Part shown: positions 10,210 through 20,707 of the stretch, piece by piece
Layout of the letters: every line of letters begins with the position of its first letter
Position numbering within the stretch: position 1 is the stretch's first letter
Assembly (NCBI RefSeq): GCF_022376445.1
Contig: NW_025955289.1
Location: 1 to 44,582, forward strand
DNA from: Fomitopsis serialis
Lineage: Eukaryota > Basidiomycota > Agaricomycetes > Polyporales > Fomitopsidaceae
Reading direction: 5' to 3'
DNA length: 44,582 bases
The notes under the pieces: model-generated
The model's input: the letters and a program-made list of their open reading frames with translations, nothing else
What the model was told of the DNA's origin: nothing
The model's database searches: none
Position numbers and translations under genes: made by a program

Positions 10210-10503
10210 ATGCCTCCCACTCTGATAACCCTGTGCATCGTCGCTGTCGGCCTGAACGACGACGAACACCGCCCTGCGCTGTGCGTGCGATGGGTCTGTC
10301 ATGGCAGCACCGGTGAGTCTTCATACCTTCGGGTCGGGACCCGCTGATGACGAGGATAATGGCGGCGGCGTGATCTCCACGTCGTCCTTGTAGGCTTCGC
10401 TGTCGTCGACGGATCCGCGGTGCCTGCATTCCTCGCGACGTGCATGACATGCCTGGTTGCCCGCGGCATCGAGCTCGAATCAGACGACAGCCACCACGCG
10501 TAG
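10210..10503 (+). CDS. Probable 70-residue two-exon protein
   Basis: Exon 1 (10210-10312) begins MPPTLITLCIVAVGLNDDEH and continues to CVRWVCHGST. An 81-bp intron with GTGAGT donor and TAG acceptor leads to exon 2 (10394-10503), which reads GFAVVDGSAVPAF, then CMTCLVARGIELESDDSHHA and stops. The summed coding length, 213 nt, is a multiple of three and the phase matches. Four cysteines fall in C-x4-5-C or C-x2-C spacing. Each exon alone is too short to be noticed. Its place between the accessory genes and the transposase suggests it belongs to the transposon. I do not recognise it. Confidence 0.5.
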
Positions 10504-10766
10504 TTCGGCTGCGTGTATCGACCGGACTCAAACGACACTTGTGCTTCCCTCCTTTGGACAGCGGAGACAATTTTAGGCTGACCACAAGCCTGGGCCATGC
10601 GGTGAGCTGACCTTCTTCCTCGCTCGAGATTTGTGTCGTTCATGTCTCATTTTGGGTCTGTTGTTGACAGGCCCATACCCGGCCTGGCAAAGCCTCCCGC
10701 GTCCCCACATTGCCGTCGGTTCCCGCCCCTCGTGCCTACTGTGTTTCGCGCTGCCTTTCCCGCATC
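10504..10766. promoter_or_regulatory. Promoter interval of the KDZ transposase
   Basis: This 260-bp stretch between the small gene and the transposase start is pyrimidine-rich just before 10767 on the plus strand, as is common for fungal core promoters. There is no clear TATA box. Confidence 0.35.
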
Positions 10767-13700
10767 ATGCCTGGCGCACGCAAACGACAACGAACCGCCT
10801 TCCAACTCCATGCGGTTGCTGAAGAGGAACCCGATGCCACGCAGTCCGTAATGGAGACGGCTCGGCACACAGCGTTCGTGTCCGGGCCCCAGGGCTATAA
10901 CTCCCAGATTACTTTCATCACCTTACCGCAGCATTCCGATGCAACATCTCAAGACCCCGGCGACGCCCCTGATCTGATTCGCGAGGATGGAGATGAGGCG
11001 CATGTGTACGCCATCACGGAGGCGGACACGGCTGAGGCCGAGGCTCGTAGACGACGACGGACCACTAGTGTACGTCGACTCCACACAGTGAAATGTGAGC
11101 GTGGCTAACCTCTGATTGCACAGGATCATCCGTTGTTGGAGTGGCGCGCCAGGGTTGACGAATGGCTCATGGAGCTATTGAGGCTCGAAGGTCGCGCGGG
11201 CTTCACGGATACGCAGTGCCCGACATGCCACGATGGGATTGCAGAGTACCGCTGTGAAGACTGCGCAGATCTACAGCTCTATTGTGCGGATTGCACAGCC
11301 GGCAGGCATATGCGTTTGCCTCTCCATCGGATCAAGGTGATATCTTCCCAGGCAAGCCATGTTTCGTGACTAAATCCTTTGCCCAGCGCTGGGCCGAAGC
11401 CCACTTTCAGCACGCGAACCTCAAGAGCCTCGGCGTGAGTATGCAAATGGGCCACCCGTCAGGTCAACGCTGCCCGAACCCCAAACCGGCCTTCGACGAC
11501 GACTTCGTAATCCTCGACGTCAGTGGTATCCACCACGTCGCGCTCGATTTCTGCAACTGTCATCGGAAGGTACACCTGCCCAACCAACTCATGCGTGCGC
11601 GGTTGTTCCCTGCGACGGTCACGAATCCCAAGACCGCCGCCACGTTTGCACTGATGGAACTCTTCCACCTCCTGCGCACTCAGTCCAAGATCTCCGCCTA
11701 CGAATTCTATCACACGCTCGCGCGACGGACAGAGAATGTGGCACCACGAGAATCCACAGTATGTGCCCTTCCATCGTCCACTGACAGGAGACACTAACCG
11801 CCCTCTGCACAGGATCGTTATCCCGCGTTTCTACGCATGTCGCGGGCTTGGAGCCACTTGAAAATGCTCAAGCGAGCAGGCCGTGGACATGACGTCTCCG
11901 GCGTCGGCGGAACCGCACGAGGGGAATGCGCGGTGGAATGCCCGGCGTGCCCTCACCCGGGCAAGAATCTACCCGATAATTGGAAGGAGGCACCCGAGGG
12001 AGAGAAGTAAGTAGAATACTGTCCCTCGCGCACCTCCTGTGTTGACCTCCATTCAGATGGCTCTATCGCTTGTTCGTCGGCCTCGACGCGAATTTCCGCC
12101 TCAAACGCAAGAAGGTCTCCAGCGTAGCTGTCGACCCTGGCCTCAACCAAGGCTTTGCGTACTTCGTCGAGGACCACACCTACAAGGCCTTCTTGAATAC
12201 TTTCGACACGAAGCTACCCCCAGAGACAAATACATGCCACAACCATGATGCCGTCAAACTTGCCAACATCAAGAAGATTCGTGAGACGGACGCAAGTGGC
12301 GTGGCTACTGTCGAATGTGTTCGACACGACATGAAGCGGCCCGCCTCTGTCGGCGATCTACAATATGGCGAACGGTAAGCCAAACATCATATCAAATATT
12401 ACTGCTCGCTAACCTGCCTGCAGCTATGTCAACATGGACTATCTCTATTTTTCGAGCCTCACGCATCACTGCACCGTCGAGGTGGTGACGTCGTACGATA
12501 TCTCCTGCCAGTGGAGCCGGAACTTGCCCGCCCGCCAGGAACTCTACGGCCTCCAGTTCGATCGTATCCAATGCAAGTATCTCTTCCTCATGCCGAAGCA
12601 CCACCTCAATGCGCACCGCCTCGCCTGTCAAACGGCGTACTCCTTCAACTACACGAAAGGCGTGGGGCGCACCGACGGCGAGGCGGTCGAACGAGGCTGG
12701 GCCGCCGTGAACCCGTTCGCGTCTTCCACGAAAGAAATGGGTCCTGGCCATCGACGCGACGTCTTGGACGACGTGTTTGGGAATTACAACTGGGGGAAGG
12801 TCCGGAAGCTTGGTACTTGCATCAACCTTCAATCGCGCGCGGCGGTCCTAACAGTGTGCTACATCACAGGTCCGACACTTTGTAGGAAACTGGAGGAGGC
12901 CCTTGAGCATATGTGTACCCTACGACATGCATTCGAGGAGTTCGGGGAGACGTTGCCGCTCGAGAGTGTGCGCGCATGGACTGAGCTAGTCGAAAAGTGG
13001 GAGATTGACCCTGCCAACTTCGAGAATCCTTTCGTAACTACGGAACCCGGTGCGTGACGTATGTTTGTCTCGCCATTGTCTCTGCTAACATGAACTCAAG
13101 TGGTCACCGTCGCAGCAGTACGCCGCCAGCTCGCCGAGGAGGAAGCGGCACGCTTACAGGCCGGACACGACTTGTCATACCACGCGAGCATGTCACCGAG
13201 TATCATGCTCGCGGCTGGGCTTGATCTTGAGAACTTGCAGTAAGTATACAGTGTTGCTCCCCACCATCCTTACGACTCCCTGATGCACGACTCCCTGATG
13301 CAGATGTCGCCTTCGTCGGGAATTTCGAGGACTCGGGGAGCATAGCACTGACAAACAGCATGCTACCATCCAAGAGCGACTCAACAGTCTCCGTCGGAGA
13401 CTAGAGGCATGGTTCAAGATTCAGCACGCGTACATTCCGGGTGCCGAGGCCTTCCGCGAACGTCTAGTACGCGACACGAACAAGGACGTACCTGCATATG
13501 ACATCCCTGTACTCCTCCCATCAGGGATCAGCTCGGCCCTGGAGGTCTCCGCTTTCTTGCAAGACATCGAGTGGCGACTGCGCCATGCTCAAGCCCACGA
13601 CGCGCTCTCGGACTTACGGCGCCATCTCCACCTCCGAAGCCACCTCTACTCGTTCAAAGATCGATTCATCCGAGGTCAACAGGCGAACACTCGTGCGCGG

Positions 13701-14423
13701 TCGATCATCAACACGACACAGGCCAAGGTTGACGAGAACGCCGAGCGGTATCGGCGTGCGCGTGCAGCGTTGGTCTCGCTGTCGGACCGACTTGGGAGAA
13801 CTGGCTGGGAAGCCACACTTCAAGTCCTCGAGGATCAGCACGTCCGAGGGCTGAAGCTGGACGAAAGCGAGGAGACGGAGGGTCGCCGCACGCTGTCCTG
13901 GATATGGCGCACAACGCCACTCGCGGGGCCCGAGAACGCTGACGACCCTCACCTGCAAGAAGGTGTGTATGGTCTGTTCCACTATGATGAGGTGCTGAAT
14001 CACATACCTAGCATTGCGTGTGGAATGGTGCAAGTCCCGCGCAAGGGCACACCGCTGGGAAGAAGAAGTACACCTGCTGGTCGAGGAGATGCGTCGCGTC
14101 CTCGCCTATCACCAGTGGATGGCGCAACGGTGGCTCGGAAGGCACGACGCCCGTCAAGATTTACCTGTCGAGGTTCAGGAAGGATTGTCAGCTTATGCAC
14201 TTCGCCAGGCCGAAATCCGCACGACCCTGCGATCGATCTGCGCGCGCACATGGCAAGACATAGGTACATGGGTGACGAATGCGATGGAGCTAATGTACGG
14301 AGATGGAGTCTTGGCCACGCCCGACACGTCCCAGCCTGCGGGCGCTGTGCAACCGCCAGGCATGAACGTGTCGACGGGCACAAACAGCGCAGCGACGAGC
14401 GCGAACCACGCGTCGAGAAGCGT

Positions 14424-15472
14424 TGTGGGGAGTGGCCCCCACATAGGCCCGGACAGTATGTGTATTCACCTATTTTGGGCTCTCTGGACTGTCATGTTCC
14501 TTCCGAGCACATGGACTACCTTCCTTGTTCCCTCCGATACCCTACACCTTACTGTACTTCATGGACTTTGTGCGATTTGCTTTTGATTACCATATATAGT
14601 AACTAGAGACTCTTAGTCAGCTTTTGTGGCATACAGTGCCACGAAGACATGTACATACCTTAGTTCTTCCCCACTCCGAATCTACGGCTGCGAGCCTGGC
14701 TCGCATCCATTCTTATCACATTTTCTGGAGCTGAGGGCATCTCCCCGAGTTGGTCATCAGTGATCTACTCGGGCTATCAAGAATCTTTTGGACGAACGCA
14801 GCGCCACGTAATCGGGGACGAGGACTCGCGGAACGAGTACAGGGATTTGCAGAACGAGCCTAGGACCTCGCGGAACGAGCATAGGACCCCGCGGAACGAG
14901 TATAAGGATCAGCAGGACTTGCTTAGGAGCTCGCGGAACGAGCGTAGGAACTCGCGGAACGAGCGTAGGAACTCACGGAACGAGCGTAGGAACTCGCGGA
15001 ACGAGCATAGGAGCTCGCGGAACGAGCATAGGAGCTCGCGGAACGAGCATAGGAGCTCGCGGAACGAGTACAAGGATCAGCAGGGCTAGCTTAGGAGCTC
15101 GCGGAACGAGCACAGGAACCTGCGGAACGAGGAGGGCGACCACGGAACGAGAACGAGGCGACCACGGAACGAGTTCAGCAAGCGTAGTGACTGCAGAGCG
15201 AGAGTGAGGCAGATTCGGAACGAGGTCAAGGTCGAGACAGGACAGAGTCCAAGGAACGAGTCGGAAACAGAGGGATTTGCGAGGCTTGGAGAACCGAGGA
15301 CGAGGTCGGCGAGCCTGAGGCGTCGTTGCGAGATCACTCCCCGGCATGTCTCCCCTCCACTCTCATAGTACACTGGGCCGTCCACCCATGTCACCTCTAC
15401 CCCCGAAGCAACGGATCACCCCACCCCTCGAACATCATCGCGCCCGGGGGTATCCCACTCCCGAGCTACACA
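14424..15472 (+). repeat. 5' LTR of the 11.3-kb element
   Basis: TG...CA termini, 1,049 bp. The first 20 bases can fold (TGTGGGG pairs with CCCCACA). It contains a TATATA stretch at about 14592-14598, a candidate promoter, and the 21-bp minisatellite at 14825-15118. Confidence 0.93.
14825..15118. repeat. 21-bp minisatellite in the 5' LTR, about 14 units
   Basis: Units share the core CGGAACGAGC followed by TAGGA. Because 21 is a multiple of three, one frame stays open and would read SRNERRN/SRNEHRS repeats (ORF 14760-15089). Similar GGAACGAG words continue less regularly to about 15260. Confidence 0.9.
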
Positions 15473-17532
15473 ACTGGAGCCCACCGCGAGGGGTGGCACC
15501 CTATTCGTGCTTCTTCCGCTCCGCCTACGGCTTCGCGTCATCGCACCCACAGCATAGGCAAGCATACACAATCCAATCCATTCATTCCCCATCTACTACG
15601 AGTACATCACATGTGGAACGACTTGGACTTGCGCGCGATCCAGAGACGGCCAGGGTCACTACGGGGACTGTGTACAGGCGAGCCAACGTTTACTCCCTCC
15701 ATTACCAGTCCACCGTTACAGTGCATGCGGAATCCACACCGGTGCGCGACTCAGCGGACGTGGTCGCGAGATCAACAGGCACGACAGTACCTCTGAGCTG
15801 GGCCACAGAGACGGCAACTACTCGAGACGACCGCACGCATGGACCCGACAGCCTTTTCACCGCCTCGACATTTGCAACCGAGACTTACGAGCGAGCTACG
15901 GGACGTGCGACTGTGATCTTCGAGCCAGTCACAGCACATGCAGGCGACGCTCGTCTCGCGACGCACACATTCATTGCAGGCGGCACCTTCGCCCAGCCTT
16001 CCGCGGAGGTGCGGAACCGCAGCGTCCACGAGGCTCGACCAGCTGCACACACGAGCGTTGTCGCAGGCGGACAGAGGCTGGGGACGACGACACATGTACA
16101 GGAGCGAGCTTCCGGCAGCAACTTAGTCGAGGACGCCTCTCGCGGTATTGGCAGGACGGCCGACTCGGGTGCCCACGTCACCGTACGCTCGCATGTTCAC
16201 CGAGACTGCTCACTCACGCTTAGCGAGTTCTGGAACGGAGTAGCAAGTCTTACGGCGAGGAAACACGAAGGAGCTACCCCGCACGAGAGCCTCACTGTGA
16301 TGACGAGGCCCGAGACGAACGCGGGCACCGACGATCTAAGCATTCGCGAGCAATCTGGAGGCACGTGTGGAGGTGTATCTGCCAGCTCGGGAAGGCGACA
16401 CGCGATGAATAAAGGAGGTAGCTGGGAGGAGTACATGGGTAATGCAAGCTCTATGACACAGGGACCAACGGGCGCGTCGGACAGCAGTCCATGTCCACTC
16501 GACGATCTCTTCCTCGAGATATTGCAGCTCACAGCAAGAACGTTCGAGCGAGTCGACGAGCCCGCGGGAGATAGACTCGCTAGGATCGAGGCCACGCGGA
16601 CCAGCGACGCAATATCTTCAGACACCAGTGTTAGTCCCACGAACTCGGAGCAGGCGACGGCGCACCCGGACCACAGGTCGGAAGGAGTTGCAGCGGCGAA
16701 CAGAGGGCGGGAAGAGCGTTCAGCGGGGCGAACGTCACTGCGCCAGTTCAGCTTATACGAGCGTGTCGTGACGGAAGATACGCGAGCGACTTCAGGGGTC
16801 GGGGCCTGTCAAGTGAAGGTCGACTTCAGGACGCTAGAGAGGTCAGGATACGAGAGCCAGAGCCAACGTTCAACCGGCAGGTCCTGGAGTCCAGCGAGTA
16901 ACCGAGAATGCGAGCAAGGCATTCAAATGTTAGAGGCGACCAGCGACAGTAGCATCGAATACAAGGATATGCGAGAGCGAGAGGGGCACGCACGGAAGGC
17001 GAGCGAGCAGACACCATTGGCCAAGGTGCAGACCCCGACTGAGACGTACACGATCAACCACCGTGAGTACAAGGCGCACCACCACGGCGCAGAGATAGAG
17101 GAAGAGGTCGGGAATCTGCTGGTGGCGCCGAGACGAATCGTCACCGTCGAAGACGAGTACCCGCGGCCGGAGGAACGAACGGGAACTGAGACACGAGGAT
17201 CAGGACGGGCGCGAGAAGTGATTACAGAGGTTAGACTCACCGGTGGAGTCGCTGGGAGCGACGCGTGTCTCGCAGGGGTCGGTCGCCGACACAGGAGCCC
17301 GTTCAGCGAGGTGCTGGCTCCGACGCGAGGAGGTCGAGGAGGAACGGATGCGCCGTATTTAGTCGACCAAGTGCGGACCTATGAGGACTCGAGTGTAAGC
17401 GACATCGAACGAGAAACGACGAGAGAATGGGAACTTCTGGACGCGGCACAGGCGGGGCGTCGAGCGAGCGAGACGAGCCAAGACCACGGGCGAGAGACCC
17501 ACGGCGGGCGGGGTTTGCGTGCAAGGACCTAG
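15346..17532 (+). CDS. Hydrophilic ORF A of the LTR element (up to 728 codons)
   Basis: The frame opens inside the 5' LTR (ATG 15346) and crosses the PBS, so the first 43 or so residues would be LTR-coded. The protein is rich in T, S, R, E and G, has no membrane segment, and shows no motif I recognise. A weakly helical segment (DDLFLEILQLTARTFERVDE) occurs near residue 390. It overlaps ORF B by 106 nt in another frame. The plus strand here is rich in GAG, ACG and GCG, so long frames may partly reflect stop-poor composition. Whether this is translated is open. Confidence 0.4.
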   Translation: MSPLHSHSTLGRPPMSPLPPKQRITPPLEHHRARGYPTPELHNWSPPRGVAPYSCFFRSAYGFASSHPQHRQAYTIQSIHSPSTTSTSHVERLGLARDPETARVTTGTVYRRANVYSLHYQSTVTVHAESTPVRDSADVVARSTGTTVPLSWATETATTRDDRTHGPDSLFTASTFATETYERATGRATVIFEPVTAHAGDARLATHTFIAGGTFAQPSAEVRNRSVHEARPAAHTSVVAGGQRLGTTTHVQERASGSNLVEDASRGIGRTADSGAHVTVRSHVHRDCSLTLSEFWNGVASLTARKHEGATPHESLTVMTRPETNAGTDDLSIREQSGGTCGGVSASSGRRHAMNKGGSWEEYMGNASSMTQGPTGASDSSPCPLDDLFLEILQLTARTFERVDEPAGDRLARIEATRTSDAISSDTSVSPTNSEQATAHPDHRSEGVAAANRGREERSAGRTSLRQFSLYERVVTEDTRATSGVGACQVKVDFRTLERSGYESQSQRSTGRSWSPASNRECEQGIQMLEATSDSSIEYKDMREREGHARKASEQTPLAKVQTPTETYTINHREYKAHHHGAEIEEEVGNLLVAPRRIVTVEDEYPRPEERTGTETRGSGRAREVITEVRLTGGVAGSDACLAGVGRRHRSPFSEVLAPTRGGRGGTDAPYLVDQVRTYEDSSVSDIERETTREWELLDAAQAGRRASETSQDHGRETHGGRGLRART
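15475..15493 (+). promoter_or_regulatory. Primer-binding site of the 11.3-kb element
   Basis: TGGAGCCCACCGCGAGGGG begins with the TGG expected for pairing with a tRNA CCA end and lies two bases after the LTR. The identical 19-mer is found next to the LTR of the second LTR element. The tRNA is not identified; the TGGAG start and CCACCG resemble tRNA-Gln-type sites only loosely. Confidence 0.85.
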
Positions 17533-18716
17533 CGACGACTGGCATTGCGCAAGGCCGGGATTTTGACGGCGAGCTAGGCCGTGACGAGAAGGGGGTTGCG
17601 GGTGGTGAGGCTTCAAGCGCAGCCATTAGCGCGTGCAGCAAGGAACAGAAGGAGGTCGGCGAGTTCTTGGGGGCGGCAAGACGAGTCTTCAAAACCGGAA
17701 ACGACTGGCTGCGGCTGTACCAGGAAGCTGAACAGATGTCACGGGCGACTAGGCGGGTCGCGACAACAGCGTTAAAGGACAGACGTACCGGTAGAAGTCC
17801 GATGACAAGCTGTCCACCCTCGCGAGTCGAGGGCCTCATATCAACTCCACGAGGCGCACCATGCATGCAGACGGAGGCGACGCACGCGTTCGGCATCTGG
17901 CAAGATACCGTAGGGCGGGATAGCGTGATGGCGGAAGTGCTTGATATGCGCAAGCAGCAGGAGCGACAGGCGCAGGGGTTCAGACGGGTCGTGATTCGAG
18001 CGACTGACAATACGCTCACCTATGGGATGTCCTCGACCGATTACGCGTACCACGGACATTCATCTCCCTCCGCGAGAACTGTCTTGCATGTGCAGGAGCA
18101 CGCGACGAGCGCATTCGAGCTCGGAGTTAAGGACGCGCCCCTTCCGGGCAGACTGCGGGACGATGATGGACGGGACGGCGACTGGGAGCGTGCTGACGTG
18201 GCGAGAGTTCAACAAGGGACCATAATCGCGATGGAAGAGAGACAACACAACGAGATCCGGAGCGAGGACCACAGGCAGTCGCAGGCAGAGTCGATGGAGA
18301 GAGGACTCCGGCGAAAGACGATCGCTCAAGCGCCCGAACCACAGTGTGCACAGCGTACTGGCGCTCGCTGGTCGCTCGAGTCGCCGAGTTGGCGCGTTCA
18401 TTTTGCCGACGCTTGTGTTTCCTCAATACTAGTCATCTTTTTGCGCATGGACCTCTCTGGACAGGCGCGACATCCCCTGCAGCCGTCGACGATCACCTCA
18501 TTGCAAGATTGGATTCGGAAGGATCGGCACATGAGGTTCAAGAGCCAGCAGACCCAGATCGACGTAAGGCGAACGCTCGTAGCCAGCGATCCAATGGTGC
18601 GCAGAGTGGGAACGAGTTCGTGGACCCTTGCGCAGATGAGCGAGGACAACCTGAGAGGGGAAAGAGACGGGCGATTCTCGGCACAAGTGAGTTACCCGAG
18701 ACTCGCGACTGAATGA
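17427..18716 (+). CDS. Hydrophilic ORF B of the LTR element (429 codons)
   Basis: Overlaps ORF A by 106 nt and lies in a different frame, which would suit a frameshift or internal start. Composition is R, E, S and T rich. It includes a helical stretch (EVGEFLGAARRVFKTGNDWL) around residues 75-95 followed by LYQEAEQMSRATRRVATTAL, a plausible helical bundle. No catalytic motif is seen. Confidence 0.35.
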   Translation: MGTSGRGTGGASSERDEPRPRARDPRRAGFACKDLATTGIAQGRDFDGELGRDEKGVAGGEASSAAISACSKEQKEVGEFLGAARRVFKTGNDWLRLYQEAEQMSRATRRVATTALKDRRTGRSPMTSCPPSRVEGLISTPRGAPCMQTEATHAFGIWQDTVGRDSVMAEVLDMRKQQERQAQGFRRVVIRATDNTLTYGMSSTDYAYHGHSSPSARTVLHVQEHATSAFELGVKDAPLPGRLRDDDGRDGDWERADVARVQQGTIIAMEERQHNEIRSEDHRQSQAESMERGLRRKTIAQAPEPQCAQRTGARWSLESPSWRVHFADACVSSILVIFLRMDLSGQARHPLQPSTITSLQDWIRKDRHMRFKSQQTQIDVRRTLVASDPMVRRVGTSSWTLAQMSEDNLRGERDGRFSAQVSYPRLATE

Positions 18717-18744
18717 ACGCGACACAGCAGGTCGGCGGATCGAT

Positions 18745-19365
18745 ATGCATCTACTCAAGTGTCCGCCGACGGACCCGGCGATCGCAAACTCGTCGGAGGA
18801 GGAGGGAATGTTCACTCACGGACCTGTTCCAACGCAAGAGTCGACGAGGCAGGCGAGCCGGGATCGCGACTCACACCAGTACGTTGCGTCGGAACGAACA
18901 GCATGCGGAAATGGGAGGGATAGCACCGAGAGTCTAGCGACGGAAATGGAAAGGACGAGCTTTGAGTACGGGCGGAATGGTAGCTCGGAGGCAAGGCAGC
19001 AGGACGCGGAAGGAACGTCAACGTTCAGACGAGTCTCGACAGAAGCTGGAAACCGCGACAACGCCCTCACGATCAGTCGCTGGCTTGCGGGACCGTTGTT
19101 CTCGCGAGCCTGGGCCATTGAATTTGCGCGGAAGGAGACGGTTCACGAGGAGGGTGAGGGCAGCTGGCGTCTACAAGGATCGGAAGTGGGTGAGGGTCGA
19201 CATGATGCGGAGTTAAGGCCTCCTCTGGACATGATGGGACGTATCGAGGACGCGGGTACAGGAAGTCAAGCTCGAGTCACGCGGTCGGTCGAAGTGAAAG
19301 CATCTATTGCGGGGCTACCTACAACAGACGGACGAGTCGAATCATCACGCCCACGGGAGAGTTAA
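18745..19365 (+). CDS. ORF C of the LTR element (206 codons)
   Basis: Begins 28 bases after ORF B ends, in the frame of ORF A. It contains a helical RWLAGPLFSRAWAIEFARKE segment near residue 112, then hydrophilic sequence. A single TAA (19363-19365) separates it from ORF D in the same frame. Not recognised. Confidence 0.25.
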   Translation: MHLLKCPPTDPAIANSSEEEGMFTHGPVPTQESTRQASRDRDSHQYVASERTACGNGRDSTESLATEMERTSFEYGRNGSSEARQQDAEGTSTFRRVSTEAGNRDNALTISRWLAGPLFSRAWAIEFARKETVHEEGEGSWRLQGSEVGEGRHDAELRPPLDMMGRIEDAGTGSQARVTRSVEVKASIAGLPTTDGRVESSRPRES

Positions 19366-19368
19366 GCC

Positions 19369-19752
19369 ATGCCCGCTCGGAAGTCACGGCGAGCCAGCAT
19401 GTTCTGTCTAGTCAAACGGGACGCGAGCACGAGAGCGAGAGAACGGACAGCCGAGCAATGGCGGGTACGGCACGGACGAGCTCAGGGATGGAGGTGCGCC
19501 GGAGGAAACAGCAAGAGCGGGATGAGTCTCTGGATGGATCGAGAAAATGGACTGCAAGTCCAGTCGGCCAACGGGAGGTACGGGAGGAGCGAGCGGAAGG
19601 AACGCGGACGACCGGACACAGGTCAACGGGAAGATTTACGCGACGAGGTGCGGGACATACAGCAATTGCCTATAATCACCTCGCGGAAGGAACTGCGGGC
19701 GAGGCTCAGGACCGAGAGCGGGCGGACGCGGATTGGGCGGACGTACGGCTAA
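19369..19752 (+). CDS. ORF D of the LTR element (127 codons)
   Basis: In-frame continuation of ORF C after one stop codon. Highly basic (R-rich). It is overlapped by ORF E for 295 nt, so at most one of the two is likely to matter. Not recognised. Confidence 0.18.
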   Translation: MPARKSRRASMFCLVKRDASTRARERTAEQWRVRHGRAQGWRCAGGNSKSGMSLWMDRENGLQVQSANGRYGRSERKERGRPDTGQREDLRDEVRDIQQLPIITSRKELRARLRTESGRTRIGRTYG

Positions 19753-20153
19753 GCGAGCGAAGCACCCAGCATGGAAGGAACGAAGGAGATCGAAGCGCGG
19801 CGGACAGGAGTGAGGGTCGAGCAAGCGCGAGCGCGACAACGGCGGGATTCAAGGATGTCCCCTGCTGGAAGCAGCGAGGCGAGTTCAAGGACCCACTGAA
19901 GGCTGAGAGACGAGAGATTGTAGCTCGAGGCGAGGACGTGGAGCTGCGGGAGCAGACTACGGAGGGAACACGACGGCGCGGAGAGACTTCCACGGAGGAG
20001 GAACATGTGACTGCGGAGGGAGCGCGGACGGTAGTACCAGCAAGGAGGGTCGAGCGAGAGCCCAGGGAACCTTCGCGGGTGCGATGGCGAGTGCGGCAGT
20101 CGCGCAGAACGGTGTTAGGAGGTCGTTTGCAGGTAGACCCGGAAGGGGGATAG
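19458..20153 (+). CDS. ORF E of the LTR element (231 codons)
   Basis: Arg/Glu/Thr-rich, low-complexity and hydrophilic, with no motif. It has a FKDVPCWKQRGEFKDPLKAE patch around residue 130. It overlaps ORF F by 70 nt. Confidence 0.22.
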   Translation: MAGTARTSSGMEVRRRKQQERDESLDGSRKWTASPVGQREVREERAEGTRTTGHRSTGRFTRRGAGHTAIAYNHLAEGTAGEAQDRERADADWADVRLSERSTQHGRNEGDRSAADRSEGRASASATTAGFKDVPCWKQRGEFKDPLKAERREIVARGEDVELREQTTEGTRRRGETSTEEEHVTAEGARTVVPARRVEREPREPSRVRWRVRQSRRTVLGGRLQVDPEGG

Positions 20154-20707
20154 TGAACACCGACTTCGACGCGGGCCGGAGGGAACAAGGACAGGTCGGA
20201 GCGTGCATGGAGGCCGTGCGACGGGTTTTCGAGGCAGTCAGTTGCCGGGATGTCCGCCGACAGCACGCGGAGGAGACGCGTAGACGCGGACAGCCGGAAA
20301 GAACCAGGGTCGAGGATGGCCTTGACAGGTGGGCGTATAGAGCGACCAGTCCTAGGCGCACGCCCGGGCTTCCGGAGGCAAGGTATAAGACTGCCGACGG
20401 CGACCATGCCGAGTTCCGCGTCAAGGAGCAGTTGGAGGAGGCCGAGCTGGGCAAGAGAGGATCGACGGCGACAACCGCTCTACTGCACGAACCAGGGCCT
20501 GCGCAGTTCACTACTGAGCTGCTAGTCTCTCGAGTCGAACTGGGGCCTGTTCGCGCACAACATCATCCGGCGACACCCGCTACAGGAGGCGACGGACGGT
20601 ATCCCAGCGAGTCGAGGTGGATGGCACACGCGGGGACCTGTACAGCTCCGAGAATCGAAGGCAGACGACTCAGTGGCGGGCCAAGTGTCCGCCGAAGGCG
20701 GAAGTGA
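20084..20707 (+). CDS. ORF F of the LTR element (207 codons)
   Basis: A helical segment near residues 38-55 (GACMEAVRRVFEAVSCRD) resembles the AARRVF helix of ORF B, suggesting that these ORFs are pieces of an ancient repeated polyprotein. It overlaps ORF G by 91 nt. Not recognised. Confidence 0.25.
   Translation: MASAAVAQNGVRRSFAGRPGRGIVNTDFDAGRREQGQVGACMEAVRRVFEAVSCRDVRRQHAEETRRRGQPERTRVEDGLDRWAYRATSPRRTPGLPEARYKTADGDHAEFRVKEQLEEAELGKRGSTATTALLHEPGPAQFTTELLVSRVELGPVRAQHHPATPATGGDGRYPSESRWMAHAGTCTAPRIEGRRLSGGPSVRRRRK

Noticed and set aside
14825..15118. A CRISPR-like array
   Set aside because: The 21-bp units are directly adjacent with no spacers, the array is duplicated in both LTRs, and the genome is eukaryotic. 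It is a minisatellite.
17303..18019. Long minus-strand ORFs in the interior of the 11.3-kb element
   Set aside because: They are shadows of the purine-rich plus strand, show no pol motifs and oppose the PBS-to-PPT orientation.
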